Positions 1 to 11,922 are shown, counted from the first letter of the stretch. The stretch: 64,000 bases of DNA from Ascarosepion bandense (GCA_037127315.1 JBBBDQ010000310.1:521501-585500), one strand, 5' to 3'. Notes: a model not told the origin generated them from the sequence alone. Made by a program: numbers and translations.

Positions 1-2431
1 TAGTGTTGAAAAAAAAATCCCTCCTTTCAGATACTACACGAAAAAAAAAAAAAGAAAAGAAAAGAGCAACAAAAACGATGTTATAAATCTCCACGTTTTA
101 CCATTCTTCAGATTGTATGTCGAGCCTTAAAGAAAGTAATCGGTAATATTGTGGAAAGAAATGTTTTTAAACCTATTCAGAAAGTGTAATGTTGATTGAT
201 AAATAATCGATCTAGTTTTAATATCTCCTGTTGGACTTTTGCAAATCTACAGTATCTTGACCATTCGTTATGTACCATTTATACTATTTTTGTCTATGTT
301 TGTCGTGTCATCCAAACCCACATTTAATCTCTTGTTTTCTTTCAATTTTTATATTTCTGTCTCTCATTATATTGATAATTACTTTTGAATTCTTCTGATA
401 ACTTTTGTATTTTATAATATGTTATAAAACTTATTTATTGTTAAATCGTTTAGTACAAATGTACTTGCGTATCAGGTTTCCAACTTCATACGATGAAATA
501 TTTTTCAATTGAATCAAGAAAGCGAATGATAATATATATATATGCGAACTATTTTCTCAAATTCCTTAACCGAAGAAAACAAAGAACAAGATGACTTATG
601 ATGTAGAGTCAGATATACAAACATATTCAATATCTATTCTTATGTGTGTATATGATTAGTGAAAAGCAGTATTAAACAAACTATTATACATATTTAAAAA
701 AATAATAAAGTGCCTTAAATATCGATAGATGGTATATCGAAAGCATGATTTATTGCAAAATTATAATCTACATTGACGTTTACGAAATGTTTCTGATCCT
801 GGGTATGACGGTAACCTGCATCCGACAACAAGGCCTCTAATTGGGAGGTTGTGAGGAGCGTGGACCACCTCTTAATTGCTGTTGTTCCCAGGTCTACTCT
901 GACCCGGAGTGGTAGCACCTGTTAGGGTCCCAGCTATGGGGAAATAGTTAACCCCCAAACTGGGGTCAAAACACTATGAAAATATAAAAAATACACTTTT
1001 ATAGAAAAATATACATAAAAATCAACTTTTATAGAAAATAAACGTTTTTGAAGGAAAAATATTATCAATAATACATTTTTGAAGAAAAAATTATTACCAT
1101 AAAAAATTTTTAAAGGAAAAAAATTCTCAGCAAAACATTTTTGAATACAAAACTATAAGACATTTTCAGTTTTCTAAAAGATAGAAAAAAAAACAGCATT
1201 TTCATTAAAATCTGACTAAATCAACCTTTTCACTATAACCGAACATTATAAAAAATACCTTAAAATCCGACCTTTTTGGCAATAAATAACCCACAGAAGT
1301 TGATATGCCGTTAAACAAAACTCAAACTCAAACTCAAAACAAAATGTTTCGCTTAACAATAATTTACGTGTAATTATATATTATTTTGAATTCAAAAGAA
1401 ATTTATGGAAACATCTTTAACATACATGAAATGACATAAACAATTAACTTACATTTTTACCTGTTTACTAAAACAACTTGATTATTATTCCGATAAAACT
1501 CGAACAGTAAATAAACCTTTGTGTTTGTCGTATGATGATGCGACAGTAAACACAATCTGATACTATCTACTCCTAGCAAACGCCACATATGTAAAACTAT
1601 TGTCTTTTCATAGCTAAAATGTCATGATTGACAGTTAAAGATTTGACGCAAACATTGGCGTATATGCGTATATGGATTTTAGAAATACATTTCAATATCA
1701 AAACAGAAAACCCTTTGATAACTATGCGTTTCTCGTCCAGGGCAAATCTGGCGTTAAGATGATGCACCATCACTTCTCTGAGGTTGCAAAACTACCTGAC
1801 ATGATATTGCCTTGAATAAACTATATAGCGATCCTTAAACCTGTACCAAAACACCTGAAGTCACCTGAAGTCAACGATTACTATAGATGATAGCCAATAT
1901 GCGAATGTCGAGCGATAAAAAGCACTTAAGATAGAGAAATTGATGTTCGAACTTGCAAAGCAAACCAGATTACAAAGTGTGCCTCACGACAAAGATGAAC
2001 GATGCAATGGTACTTTACTTCTCTGAGGATACGAATTAAGAAATTGGAAACTTCTACATGTTGATTCTTTATCTGATCAAATCTTTCAGTAGTAAGACAT
2101 GTTATTTGCATGGATGTGTGGGCTTCAAACCAAGACGCCCGTTGGATGCCGTGTTTGCAAATGGCAAAAGTCACGATGATTTACCAAAAAACAATACAGA
2201 GATTCCATTTCAATCAACCTTTAGTATAGTAAGATCAAACAAAATGAGCGAGAAATTACTTACACTGACGAGGAATAGTTTATTAAATGGCTGTAATTAT
2301 GAGGAGGTCTGTTTCAAAGATATATCATTGCAGGAAAACAGCACCACAGATTAACAGGTAATGATCACAAAAACTGATTGCACTGTTGAAGATTCTACGT
2401 CACTGTAATCGGATTGCGGTGCCATTTGAAA
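1..2431. other. AT-rich non-coding DNA, no supported gene
   Basis: There is no convincing gene here. The moderately GC-rich patch at 760-960 reads on the minus strand as a 67-residue frame containing VRVDLGTTAIKRWSTLL. It looks like translated interspersed-repeat DNA rather than a gene, and I cannot name its family. Positions 970-1260 carry many near-repeats of A/T runs mixed with 'tttttga' and 'atagaaa'. A 98-residue frame at 2058-2354 has no recognisable motif. Confidence 0.5.
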
Positions 2432-2471
2432 AGGCAATCTTTGAATTCTTTGAGGCAATCTTTGAATTCAA
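2432..2471. repeat. Short tandem duplication, about 21 bp
   Basis: The segment 'aggcaatctttgaattc' occurs at 2432 and again at 2453. This is a direct duplication with a 21-bp period. No function is apparent. Confidence 0.7.
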
Positions 2472-2754
2472 TAAACGGTTTAAGTCCGATATATATGCGG
2501 TTTTTCATCAGAACCTTAACAATCCTTCATTCCAAGATTGAGGCCAGGTATCCTTTTAGTTAAATTATGAATTTTATTTATAATTATTGTTGTTGAACTT
2601 TCAAAATCAAGAAAAAAGCAAACACGAACACGGATACAAATTATGTAGGTTTTGGTAGAATAAAGATTGATTTTCTTAAAGATAAAATACATCGTCACTG
2701 GTAAAAATGCATTCATTTAAGGTTTGTGTGGACGTATCTGAAACCTCTCTTCTC

Positions 2755-2758
<4 letters not shown>

Positions 2759-2790
<32 letters not shown>

Positions 2791-2797
2791 TCTCTCA
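2759..2797. repeat. (CT)n microsatellite
   Basis: An almost pure TC/CT tract, followed by an AT-rich 'catatacatatatg' segment. It creates a spurious Leu/Ser-rich frame. Confidence 0.9.
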
Positions 2798-3259
2798 TAT
2801 ACATATATGCCTATATTATAACTTTCAAAAAGATAAAATATTTCTGCCATTTGAATTTATTCTATTTTAGAATGCATCCTGGTGTTTGATGATTTGGAAT
2901 TTGCGCTTCGCAAGATAAAAATATCTATTCAACCACCTGAGTATTTTGAACTATCAACCTGGCTGTTGGAAACCAATATTACAGCACAAAACCATGTCCA
3001 TTATATGCAAAATACACATTACAAGGTAAGGACCTTCTTTAAAAAGGATATACACTTTCTTTCATTTTTTCATTATCAGCAAAGCTCTAATGATATCCTA
3101 CATGATTATTTTCATAGTCGTATTTTGATCCTATTTAGATGACAACAAAAACATTAATTTCTTCTCTAATTAATGAAAAGATACATTCTTGTCATATAGT
3201 AGCAACTACATAATAATTATGTATAGAAATAATCCATAAAAGGCCAATATCTCACCAGT

Positions 3260-3261
<2 letters not shown>

Positions 3262-3346
<85 letters not shown>
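3262..3346. repeat. (AC)n(AT)n compound microsatellite
   Basis: About 20 AC units run straight into about 22 AT units. The same AC-to-AT transition recurs at 4930-5010, 7385-7424 and 24485-24560. Confidence 0.95.
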
Positions 3347-3347
<1 letters not shown>

Positions 3348-3564
3348 CGGTTTCACACCATGGAAGGCAATAAATCCACTAGGAGACAAGTGATTACTGG
3401 GCGTAGAAAAGCTAGGAACAGAAACATTAGTATTTCTGTTTTCTCCGGGAAAAGAGTAATCAGGAGGACAGTAGATTAACTATTAACATCGCATTTAATT
3501 TTCTGCAGGAAATAAATATATTTGTAAGCTTGCAATTATAAGATTTTTCCATAAACTTTGCACG

Positions 3565-3565
<1 letters not shown>

Positions 3566-3600
<35 letters not shown>
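3566..3600. repeat. (AT)n microsatellite
   Basis: An uninterrupted TA tract in non-coding DNA. Confidence 0.95.
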
Positions 3601-3602
<2 letters not shown>

Positions 3603-4119
3603 CGCTAGGATTCAGATATGATACTCAGCAGCGATTTCGTAAATACATTCTTGTGTTGTGAAATTATATCAAAGCTTTGAAGATTAAATTGTAGTTTAAC
3701 GTTATTTTACCCACACATTAATTGTCCAAAATAGACAGTGTGTAAAAAGTATGTGGGACGTCAAAACCGTAAAAAGAGTGTGGGGCGCCAGAACTCCGAG
3801 ATATTGTTGCTTCCACTTCTGAACAAAAACTGGCTTTTTTTTACTGAGTCACCGAATATATTGTGCCAGGAAACTGTAGATACATCTTCCAAGCAGCATC
3901 TCGTTTTACTTAAAATTGTAGATAAGGATATCCCTTGATTTTTCTTTTCACCCAAAGACACACTATGAACGAATTTGAGAAAAAAAATGACAGAGGGAGG
4001 ACAATACAAGAAGAGGTATTATGGCAATAGAAGATTGCGATTGACATTGCATTTAAATTTTTGAACATCAAACTTGATTTAAAAACAAGAAGACAGAAAA
4101 TAAACTTTTATTATAAAAC

Positions 4120-4525
4120 TTCTGGTTACATCTAGCAATTTCATATGTAAGAGAATGAGACCTAGCTGCCAATCTAATGCTTTGATTAAATTCGTAAAGT
4201 CTAATATACCAAAGAACATTTACCATGGAAATATTTATAAAAGAAATAGCATAGGGATGCTACGTTACTGCGAAGGTGAAAGTGACTTAAGCCGAGATGC
4301 CAACTCAAAACGTATGACAATTTTTATTCCGTGATTAAAACGATTGAATCAAATAAAAAATTCGTCCAGAAATATGAAAGTCCTTTAACTTTGGCAGAAG
4401 ACCGACATGCCAAACCTTGTCAAACGCCTCCAAGATATCCAAAGCCACAGTCCGAGCTTCACTATTTTTATCTAAAGATTGACAGACACATTTAAGCTAT
4501 AACCGCATCAGCAGTTGATCTAAAG
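4120..4525 (-). pseudogene. LINE reverse-transcriptase fragment, Jockey/CR1-like, internally deleted
   Basis: On the minus strand, 4525-4355 reads STADAVIA, then ARTVALDILEAFDKVWHVGLL. This is the reverse transcriptase block with the first catalytic aspartate (A-L-D-I-x-x-A-F-D-K-V-W-H). After a deletion, 4330-4130 reads in shifting frames as SRLKSLSP and FFYKYFHG, which match the C-terminal part of the LINE copy at 9138-10207. Stops and frameshifts make it a dead fragment. It belongs to the most abundant LINE family in this window. Confidence 0.6.
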
Positions 4526-4925
4526 AAGGGAAGGTGAAATGCTTAAAAATTGATTATTAATCAAACTTTGTTTCTTGAACCAACTTCTAATATTAAATTT
4601 TAGTTTCTTGTTTTATTTATTTTTCTCAAGCTGAACTTGCCGTTACCTCGGACATAATTTATTAAATTTTCTTATCATCCATTATAAATTTTATAATTAT
4701 ATTTTTGCTTTATTTTTCAGGTCATGTGGATCAATATTCAAAATATTTTTCGCTCGGTCTCAGTTCAGGTGATTTTCAATTAAAATTGTCATCTGGGCAC
4801 GAATGAGACATCAAAAACGGCAAAACAGCATTTCATTAGCAGATTTTAAAATTATTAACGCTACATAAGCACAAAACCCCACTAAAACAGAAAACAGGAG
4901 AGAAATTCAACATAGAAAATAAATT

Positions 4926-4929
<4 letters not shown>

Positions 4930-5010
<81 letters not shown>
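4930..5010. repeat. (AC)n(AT)n compound microsatellite
   Basis: About 22 AC units followed by about 18 AT units, lying about 340 bp upstream of the start of the gene at 5348. Confidence 0.95.
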
Positions 5011-5014
<4 letters not shown>

Positions 5015-5234
5015 ACAGATGCGCCAATGAAACTCGTTAAGTAAAGAAAAAAAAAACAACTGCCAAAAATTAGCTGCCTATTTAGCGAACTTTAACAAGT
5101 AAGATAAAATGAGAAGTCATATGCATTAATCTTGTGTGTAACATTCTGAGATAGAAATATGTATGCACATATATATACGCCAATTCAAATAAGAACATCT
5201 GCATGTATATATATATATGCGACAAATGTTTTGT

Positions 5235-5243
5235 TATATAAAG
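5235..5243 (+). promoter_or_regulatory. Possible TATA box of the membrane-protein gene
   Basis: The string TATATAAAG lies about 105-113 bp upstream of the first ATG at 5348. If it is used, transcription would begin near 5265-5275, giving a 5' leader of about 75 nt. The surroundings are AT-rich, so a chance match is quite possible. No initiator or downstream element was recognised. Confidence 0.3.
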
Positions 5244-5347
5244 TTAACATGGTGTAAGTATATTACGTATACATGTATACTGACTGTTGTATATGCAGAA
5301 ACAAAACAAAAACGAGAAGACAAAAATAGAAATTTGTTAGAATTAAA

Positions 5348-6757
5348 ATGATCAAAATGGCCTTTGGTCGTTGCTTTAATAAACGTATTTTCAGCTGGAA
5401 GGTGGCTGTGTCCTTTACTTGTCTTCTCACCGTTTATTTTTTCTTGTACCAGAATGTTACCTCCGTATTCGGTGAGCCTCTTCTCTTTCGCTCCCTTATG
5501 GAGGTGATCAACAAGAATTCCCCGTTCGACCGGACGACTTATCATCATGGTACACGAGTCGTGTTGAGTATGGACGGAAACACCACGCTACACAGTCAGC
5601 ACGTGGCGTTGTCGCCCAACTCAACCCACCTTTCCAGTTCCAACAATGTTTTAACAGCCGGCGGCAAAGAGTTATCTTCATTGAAGTCGGAGCTGCTAAC
5701 CACAGACCAAAGGAGTAGGGTAACAAATAACAGTAGCGTTAATATTAAATGTAGTAGTAATAATAGTTGTAGTAGTAATAGTAGTGATAAGACACAAGAA
5801 AATAAAGACCGTGACAATGATGCTATTATTAGCAACTCAAAAGATGTTGAAAATTCCACGTCGGAACCTAAAGTCGATATAAAAGATATAAATAATCTCG
5901 AAGAGTACCATCGACTTTTAACACTGAATAGAACCTTGCCCCTTCTGACTCTGTTTACGACATGGAAGTCGGCTAAAAGCAAATATATTGCCTACAACAA
6001 CACTGTGAAAAATTGGATGAAACTCCTACCATATGTTTCTTCGCCGGTGGTCTTTACGAATGATAATTTTTTGTCGGGGCAGTGTACGGCCGAAGGCTGG
6101 TACGCCTTACCCATCGGTCGGACCGCAGCCGGCGGCGCTCCCGTCCTTAAAGACATGTTCAGGGAGGTGATGACTCGATTCCAGTCCCTGTTCTATGCCT
6201 TTTCCAACGCTGACATTCTCTATGACAATAGCCTCATCCAAACTCTGTTTGATACTGCGAAGACGCAAGATCTCAACAAACCCATCTTGATGGTGGGAAT
6301 CCGTACCAATGTGCAGAACGTGATGCCACATGAGGTGATCACGTGGGACGCGATGAAGAGCACGGCCAAGCGCCGGGGCAAATTGTTTCTGCGCAACGCC
6401 GAGGACTACTTTATCACGTCTTTCAGTTATCCGTGGCATTCTATACCGGACGTAGTCATTGGCCGAAGGGCCTACGACAACTGGCTGGTGTTGAACGCGC
6501 GCAAAAAGAAGCATTTACTCATCGAGATCTCGGACACAGTCCTTGCTCTCCACCAGACCACAAGGGCCGGAAATTTCGAAGGTCACCGTCATCGTGATGG
6601 CAACTATAACCTCAGACTATTGACCCGACTGTACGGCAAGATTCAGTACGGAGCCGGATCGACAATATGCGCTCCTATGAAATCTAACCGGGGATTAAAT
6701 AAAACGGTGATCTTCACACGACGGATCAAGCTTATGAAATTATGCTATCCCATATGA
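5348..6757 (+). CDS. Single-exon type II membrane protein with glycosyltransferase-like lumenal domain
   Basis: An intact 469-codon frame without introns. Residues 18-34 (KVAVSFTCLLTVYFFLY) form one hydrophobic segment after a short basic N-terminus, the layout of a Golgi/ER type II enzyme. Residues about 40-195 are a Ser/Asn-rich stem with many N-glycosylation sequons and a poly-Asn/Ser stretch near 127-150. Residues about 197-440 form a globular domain: LTLFTTWKS, PVVFTND, NADILYD (D289, D293), MVGIRTNV, NAEDYF (E352, D353) and IPDVVIGRRAYDNWL (366-380). This pattern resembles a mollusc-expanded, poorly characterised family with a nucleotide-sugar transferase (GT-A-like) fold; substrate unknown. 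C246, C441 and C466 could form disulphides. The second ATG (5357, caaaATGG) has a better initiation context than the first, so the protein may start at M4. GC content is higher than in the surrounding DNA. No neighbouring gene is visible. Confidence 0.75.
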   Translation: MIKMAFGRCFNKRIFSWKVAVSFTCLLTVYFFLYQNVTSVFGEPLLFRSLMEVINKNSPFDRTTYHHGTRVVLSMDGNTTLHSQHVALSPNSTHLSSSNNVLTAGGKELSSLKSELLTTDQRSRVTNNSSVNIKCSSNNSCSSNSSDKTQENKDRDNDAIISNSKDVENSTSEPKVDIKDINNLEEYHRLLTLNRTLPLLTLFTTWKSAKSKYIAYNNTVKNWMKLLPYVSSPVVFTNDNFLSGQCTAEGWYALPIGRTAAGGAPVLKDMFREVMTRFQSLFYAFSNADILYDNSLIQTLFDTAKTQDLNKPILMVGIRTNVQNVMPHEVITWDAMKSTAKRRGKLFLRNAEDYFITSFSYPWHSIPDVVIGRRAYDNWLVLNARKKKHLLIEISDTVLALHQTTRAGNFEGHRHRDGNYNLRLLTRLYGKIQYGAGSTICAPMKSNRGLNKTVIFTRRIKLMKLCYPI

Positions 6758-6776
6758 ATAATAATGTAATATTGCC

Positions 6777-6777
<1 letters not shown>

Positions 6778-6813
<36 letters not shown>
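6778..6813. repeat. (TTA)n microsatellite in the likely 3' UTR
   Basis: About 12 TTA/ATT units begin roughly 20 bp after the stop codon of the gene ending at 6757, so they probably lie in its 3' untranslated region. Confidence 0.9.
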
Positions 6814-6814
<1 letters not shown>

Positions 6815-6860
6815 AATGTTACGATTCTGAAATTTGTTTTCTTTACATTTTTTCTGTAGG

Positions 6861-6924
6861 AATAAATTGAAAGGGATTATTTTTTTTTACAAAGAAAATT
6901 TGTATAAAATATTGGACAAATAAA
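6861..6924 (+). promoter_or_regulatory. Polyadenylation signals (two AATAAA)
   Basis: AATAAA occurs at 6861-6866 and 6919-6924, about 105 and 162 bp after the stop codon of the upstream gene. Either is suitably placed to end its mRNA. Confidence 0.5.
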
Positions 6925-7029
6925 CCCGGAACACTTTTTTGAATATGAACTGGAAACAAAAGTTTAAAAAATCTATATCTGAAAGGAAAATTCTATCGTG
7001 CACTTATATGTGTGTATATTGCATATGTG

Positions 7030-7042
7030 TATCTCTCTCTGC

Positions 7043-7108
<66 letters not shown>
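7030..7108. repeat. (CT)n(AT)n compound microsatellite
   Basis: An imperfect CTCTAT tract passes into a pure TA tract. It generates a spurious short frame. Confidence 0.9.
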
Positions 7109-7110
<2 letters not shown>

Positions 7111-7341
7111 ATGTATATATAAGCATATGTGCATGCATCTGTACATATATGTGAATATATAAGCACAAAACATAGCCATACGCATATACATATTCACATA
7201 TATAATGACTTTCAGTGGTTGAAATGAGGTCAATTTTTCAAAATATATCATGCAAAAAATATTAAAATGAAAAAAAATTACCAATCTGACATTAAATACC
7301 TTATTTAACGCCTTCTAATGCTTATTTATTTTATATTCTAT

Positions 7342-7361
7342 ATTCTCTCTCTCTCTACCTC

Positions 7362-7425
<64 letters not shown>
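7342..7425. repeat. (CT)n(CA)n(TA)n compound microsatellite
   Basis: Three adjacent dinucleotide tracts: CT, then CA, then TA. Confidence 0.9.
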
Positions 7426-7426
<1 letters not shown>

Positions 7427-8618
7427 AAGAAATGTGATTATTAAAAGGTACCGTAATATCTTGTGTCTACTTTTCCTTCGAAGTAGCCTCCTTGACAATT
7501 TCTTTGGTGATCTCTCAAATGAAATTGCTCACAAAGCATAGCAGCAAAATTGCGTGCTATATTCAGTTATCGCTTACTTTTTAACCACCCAAACCTTAGG
7601 GTAGCATTTGGTAAGAAATTTTCCGATTACTTGTGGCTATTGAAAATTTCTCTGAAAAAATAAGCATAAAACAATTATTCAACAAAATTTTTATTGCTAC
7701 TCATCATTTTCTACGTGCATTCGAAATCATAGATCCTTTGCGATGAATAAATTTTGATTTCGAATCATCATTGTTTGCTGAGTCGTTTTGATATTATTAT
7801 CATTTTAGAAGCCCTGATCATTCAGCAAGATCTAAAATATGCGTATGTTTCGGGGATCGTAGCTAACAAGCCAAGTGGTTAGGACCAGAGCGGCAGAATT
7901 TGACACATTATAATATATATTCATACGTCATTTATGGTGTGCGCCGCGAGCAGATTTTACACTTATGTGAGCATATTTTGGCATTTATATAAACTATACT
8001 TCCAAGTTGTATACAAATGATTTATGTAGTTATAATCTTGATTGGATGGTGCAATTTCTTGTAAACAATGACTCACACTGACCACTACCAACAAATAAAT
8101 CTTTTTTTTTTTTTATGTAACTCGAGCTTTGGTGGAACTATACCTGTCAAATTGAGGTTCGTCTCCTTACACTGTAGTTGTTTACGTGTTCAAACATCGA
8201 TCTCGTTTATCGTACGTTAGTAAATGTACTAACCTGTTTATTTGTTTAGAGACTTTGCGAACTGCAGCCAAATGATTCAAAACGAGCCACAACTTAGACG
8301 GTTATTCAACTGTGGATTGGTTTTTACAACATTGCGCAGTGCATCCTGATCTAATTCCAATGACTGTCTTCATCTAACCTTGTCCAATTGCTTTGGATCT
8401 TATTGAATCATAAACTTTTATGAAGACAATACTTCCGTCTTTGAATATCTGTCTGATTTTGATAAATGTAAACTGAGGCCTATACTTGATACATTTCAAT
8501 TGTTTATGAAAGTTGTAAATTCTTTAAAGAGAGAATTTTGAAAACCATGAACTATGTGCTACCAGAATAAAATGTGCGCGTGCAACTGCTAGAATTCATT
8601 CTAATATTCGAGAAATTT

Positions 8619-8654
<36 letters not shown>

Positions 8655-9137
8655 AATAATATATGAATTGCAATGACGAGGACCAAAATTACTGTTTTTT
8701 TTTTCAGTAGTTTACTAGTGGAATGGCTTTTCAGGCATACAGATTTTTTTCATAAAGTGCTCGATATCAAGGTAAGGATAGAGCGTTAATATAATTATTG
8801 TAGAGAAACTTGTTACTTAGCTACGCTGTGTTTTTTCAGTCATGCTGACCGATTATTCTAATGTCTTCACTCTTCAGGTCATTCGTTTCCTGCTGCTATT
8901 TACCAATCTTTTCGTATTTATATGAAATTTGGTGTAATTTGATATCTTTGTGTATATGTGATTTTTTGCTTGATGAATATTGTATTATTTGTTTATCTTT
9001 GTTTTTGTTCTTTCTTATGTGGTGTAGGATTTGTTGATGGTTAATTGCTTTATATTGTGTTCAAATATTTGCTTTGCTACTTAAATAAAAAAACACAAAA
9101 TGCAACCCAAAGCCATAACATACACATATATATATAT
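7426..9137. other. Intergenic DNA, no gene seen
   Basis: AT-rich sequence without a supported frame. A (CA)n tract lies at 8620-8652. The segment 8860-9090 is T-rich and is followed by the truncated LINE. Nothing else was recognised. Confidence 0.5.
8620..8652. repeat. (CA)n microsatellite
   Basis: About 16 CA units. Confidence 0.9.
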
Positions 9138-10207
9138 TAATGATCTCCCTGATTCCATAAGAACCCAAATAGGTTTGTACGCCGATGACACCACAGTTTA
9201 CTCTCGCCTCCAACAAAAATCTGGTGTAGGCGTCAAAGCTAAACTTGCAGCCGAGATTGAAAAAGACCTCCAATCCATATTGGACTGGGGTAAGAAATGG
9301 CTAGTAAATTTTAATGCTTCTAAAACGAAGCTACTGTCAATTAACCATCATCGACAATCTCACCTACCTCCCATTAGCATGGACCAGGCTTGCCTCCCAG
9401 AGAGTAAAACACTACGCCTCCTTGGTCTCACACTTTCAGCGGACCTCAAATGGAATGACTATATCGAATCCATTGCTAAATCCGCTGCTATGAAAGTCGG
9501 TTCTCTGTGTAGGGCCCGGAAGTTTTTTCCGTCTAAATCTATCCTGCACATTTACAAATCTACCATCCGCCCGTGCATTGAATACTGCTGCCATATCTGG
9601 TCGGGTGCCCCTGCTGTTCTCCTCGGGCTTCTCGATAAGGTTCAGAGGAGGGTCTGTAATGTGATAGATACCGACTTGGCAGACCGCCTGCAGTCTCTCT
9701 CCCACCGGCGAGACGTGGCTTCGCTGTGTCTCTTCTATAAATACTTTCACGGCTTCTGCTCCGATGAACTTAGATCACTGGTGCCCCCTAAATACGAATT
9801 TGCACGAGATACTAGATTAGCAACTAGATCCCACCCTTTTACAGTGAAATCGATAAAATGCAGCCGTAACTTCTACTCCAACAGTTTCTTTCCTCGCACT
9901 TCCCAACTGTGGAATTCTCTTCCAAACGATTGCTTCCCCGACGGCTACAATCTCCAGGAGTTTAAATGTAAGGTCAATAGACACCTCCTAACACACTAAC
10001 CTGCTCCCATTCTATCAAACACTCTTCCCATCTGCCCGACACTTATCCTTGCTATCCTTACTCATCTATCACCTTTCTCCTGACATTCCCTATGTCTATC
10101 CACTCCTTCTCTTTACCTTCCACTATGTAGCCCCATGCGCAATAGTGGCAGTGGAATGCCTTGCTTGGGGTGAGATGATTAAAAAAAAAAAAAAAAAAAA
10201 AAAAAAA
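9138..10207 (+). mobile_element. 5'-truncated Jockey/CR1-like LINE (reverse transcriptase 3' half and 3' tail)
   Basis: The frame runs uninterrupted to the stop at 9997-9999 and begins inside the reverse transcriptase with YINDLPDSI, then GLYADDTTVYS, which holds the catalytic YADD box. WGKKWLVNFNASKTK, LLGLTLSADLKWNDYI and IRPCIEYCCHIWSGAP then mark the thumb and C-terminal region of this family. It is the best-preserved copy of the window's main LINE. The 3' UTR (10000-10180) ends in ATGCCTTGCTTGGGGTGAG, then GATTAAAA and a poly(A) run. The same tail closes the copies at 21420, 43290 and, inverted, 37690. The 5' truncation falls in an 'acatatatatata' stretch, typical of incomplete target-primed reverse transcription. 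The endonuclease and catalytic motif A are missing, so it cannot be autonomous. Confidence 0.85.
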
Positions 10208-10526
10208 CATGTATAAACGCTCAATCACGACCAAGCAAAAACTAGAAGACAAGGGAAGAAAGCGAAAAAAAAAGTAGGAAAAACGGAACAACCAGATAAA
10301 GCAACAATCATCAAACGGGAAAAAAATCACATATCAAGAATACTCATACAGTCAAAGTTAACAAAAAAAAAAAAAAAAAAAACCAGCACGCATACACACA
10401 CAAACACAAACACTTAATCATGATCTACAAAATTTTAACCAGGCATATAGTAATTAGCCACCAACAAATTCTACACCACATTAGGAACAGCAAAAGCAAA
10501 AATAACAAATAATACAACATTCATCA

Positions 10527-10528
<2 letters not shown>
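10208..10528. other. A-rich spacer after the LINE tail
   Basis: A-rich DNA with a second A-run near 10360-10380. No gene. The minus-strand Phe-rich frame across 10058-10330 comes from the poly(A) tracts. Confidence 0.5.

Positions 10529-10573
<45 letters not shown>
10529..10573. repeat. (TA)n microsatellite
   Basis: A TA tract directly followed by the duplicated 'cgcctgaagacaccact' motif. Confidence 0.95.
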
Positions 10574-10575
10574 CA

Positions 10576-10623
10576 AATCGCCTGAAGACACCACTGAAAA
10601 TCGCCTGAAGACACCACTCATCC
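10576..10623 (+). repeat. Tandem duplication of a CGCCTGAAGACACC motif
   Basis: 'aaatcgcctgaagacaccact' occurs twice in a row. The DNA that follows (CGCGTAATAACTCGTTTACAAATG) resembles 16830-16862, at the end of a Penelope relic, so this is probably the terminal part of a related element. Confidence 0.55.
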
Positions 10624-10757
10624 TTAGGTCGCGTAATAACTCGTTTACAAATGGAAAATATTGAAAAGTTCTACAATATTATTGTATTGAACACTTTCTA
10701 ATACAAATGTGCACTGGTCTAATCTTATTATGACCAAAAACTAAGTAATTAAACAAT

Positions 10758-10758
<1 letters not shown>

Positions 10759-10798
<40 letters not shown>
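10759..10798. repeat. (TA)n microsatellite
   Basis: A pure TA tract. Confidence 0.95.
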
Positions 10799-10800
<2 letters not shown>

Positions 10801-11922
10801 GTTCCAGGGAGAGTTTAATTTGATTTTTTCATTAAACACTTATCTTCCTGCTGCTATGTTTATGTGAGTAGAAGTTCATACATGTATCACCCTCCACACA
10901 CACGCACACACATACATGTTAAAGATCAAATATGGATCGGGACCGACAGGATGATAGAATAAAGAACACGTAGGAAACGTATGTTAATCTAACACGTTTC
11001 ACTTTTATTAAAGCTTCGTCGAAGATTGTGAGAAAACATACAAAAAGACAACTCTGGTATATTCAGTTTTGTTTGGATCAGTCCTCATTGGTCAGTAACG
11101 TGTCACGTGCAGTAAAACTGTAGATAATCCTCTGTATATGTAAGTTTCTGAAGATTCTTATATATCTAATGTTTTTGTGCGGTCAACCCAGCGCAGCGGG
11201 GTGAGGCCGAAATCTTGCGACGAACAATATCCCCAACAAACTACGAGCAATTAAATCGGTTAAGGCACAAGCTTCACGGCCTATGCGCTAACAGCTGATC
11301 ACATGAGATTGATAATCCGAATCTTATCCAGAACATGTCAAAATTTAAACTTTCTGTCACAGAACCGTAGGCTTTAAGTTTTAGCCTGAAATTTCCCACC
11401 AGTGGAAGACCAATTTCATATAGTTGACAAAATAATATCTCTTGTAAACCCCAGTAAAAGACTTCACATGAGCCATGTAGCTTACTACATAAGTGCAAAT
11501 TAATTTGGTCGTTACAATACTAACTAATTTCAAGAAGAAAAAATTAAACCCAGCAATTTCAACGCATAACTGAAAAACTTACATGAATTAGACGCTCAAA
11601 GAATATCAATTCTCCAAAGATAACGCGGAGTAAAAGCGGCAATTCGTAAGATAGCTAAAATGGCAGCCAACTTTCAAAGAGCTAGAGATATACGCCTTCA
11701 CTCTAGGATGGAATACCACGGTTGAGAAGGGAAGAATATATGATGAGAAATAAATTTAAAAACGTGAAAAGTTTGAGCTTTTTGTATGTTTCTACCGTTA
11801 AATCTATTGAAATTAAAGAAAGACATGCGTTACTTTTCACTAAACCTCATATGTATCGATATATAAAATCAGATGGCGGAGAATCGAAGAATATACGCAT
11901 ATTTATTAAATATACACAAACT
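10799..11922. other. Intergenic DNA with a retroelement-end-like hairpin
   Basis: No supported gene. The minus strand at about 11030-10990 contains CGACGAAGCTTT, a four-base loop, AAAG and TGAAAC. This is a hairpin bracketed by GACGA and GAAAC, like those near the Penelope relics. The rest was not recognised. Confidence 0.4.

Noticed and set aside
715..918. Minus-strand 67-residue frame as a small gene
   Set aside because: It lacks a clear start context and resembles translated repeat DNA. No partner features support a gene.
5508..6597. Several frames of 70-135 residues on both strands inside the 5348-6757 gene
   Set aside because: They overlap the strong 469-residue frame in other phases and show no motifs. 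They are shadows of its GC-richer coding sequence.
10058..10330. Minus-strand 90-residue frame rich in Phe
   Set aside because: Its composition comes from the LINE poly(A) tail and a second A-run.
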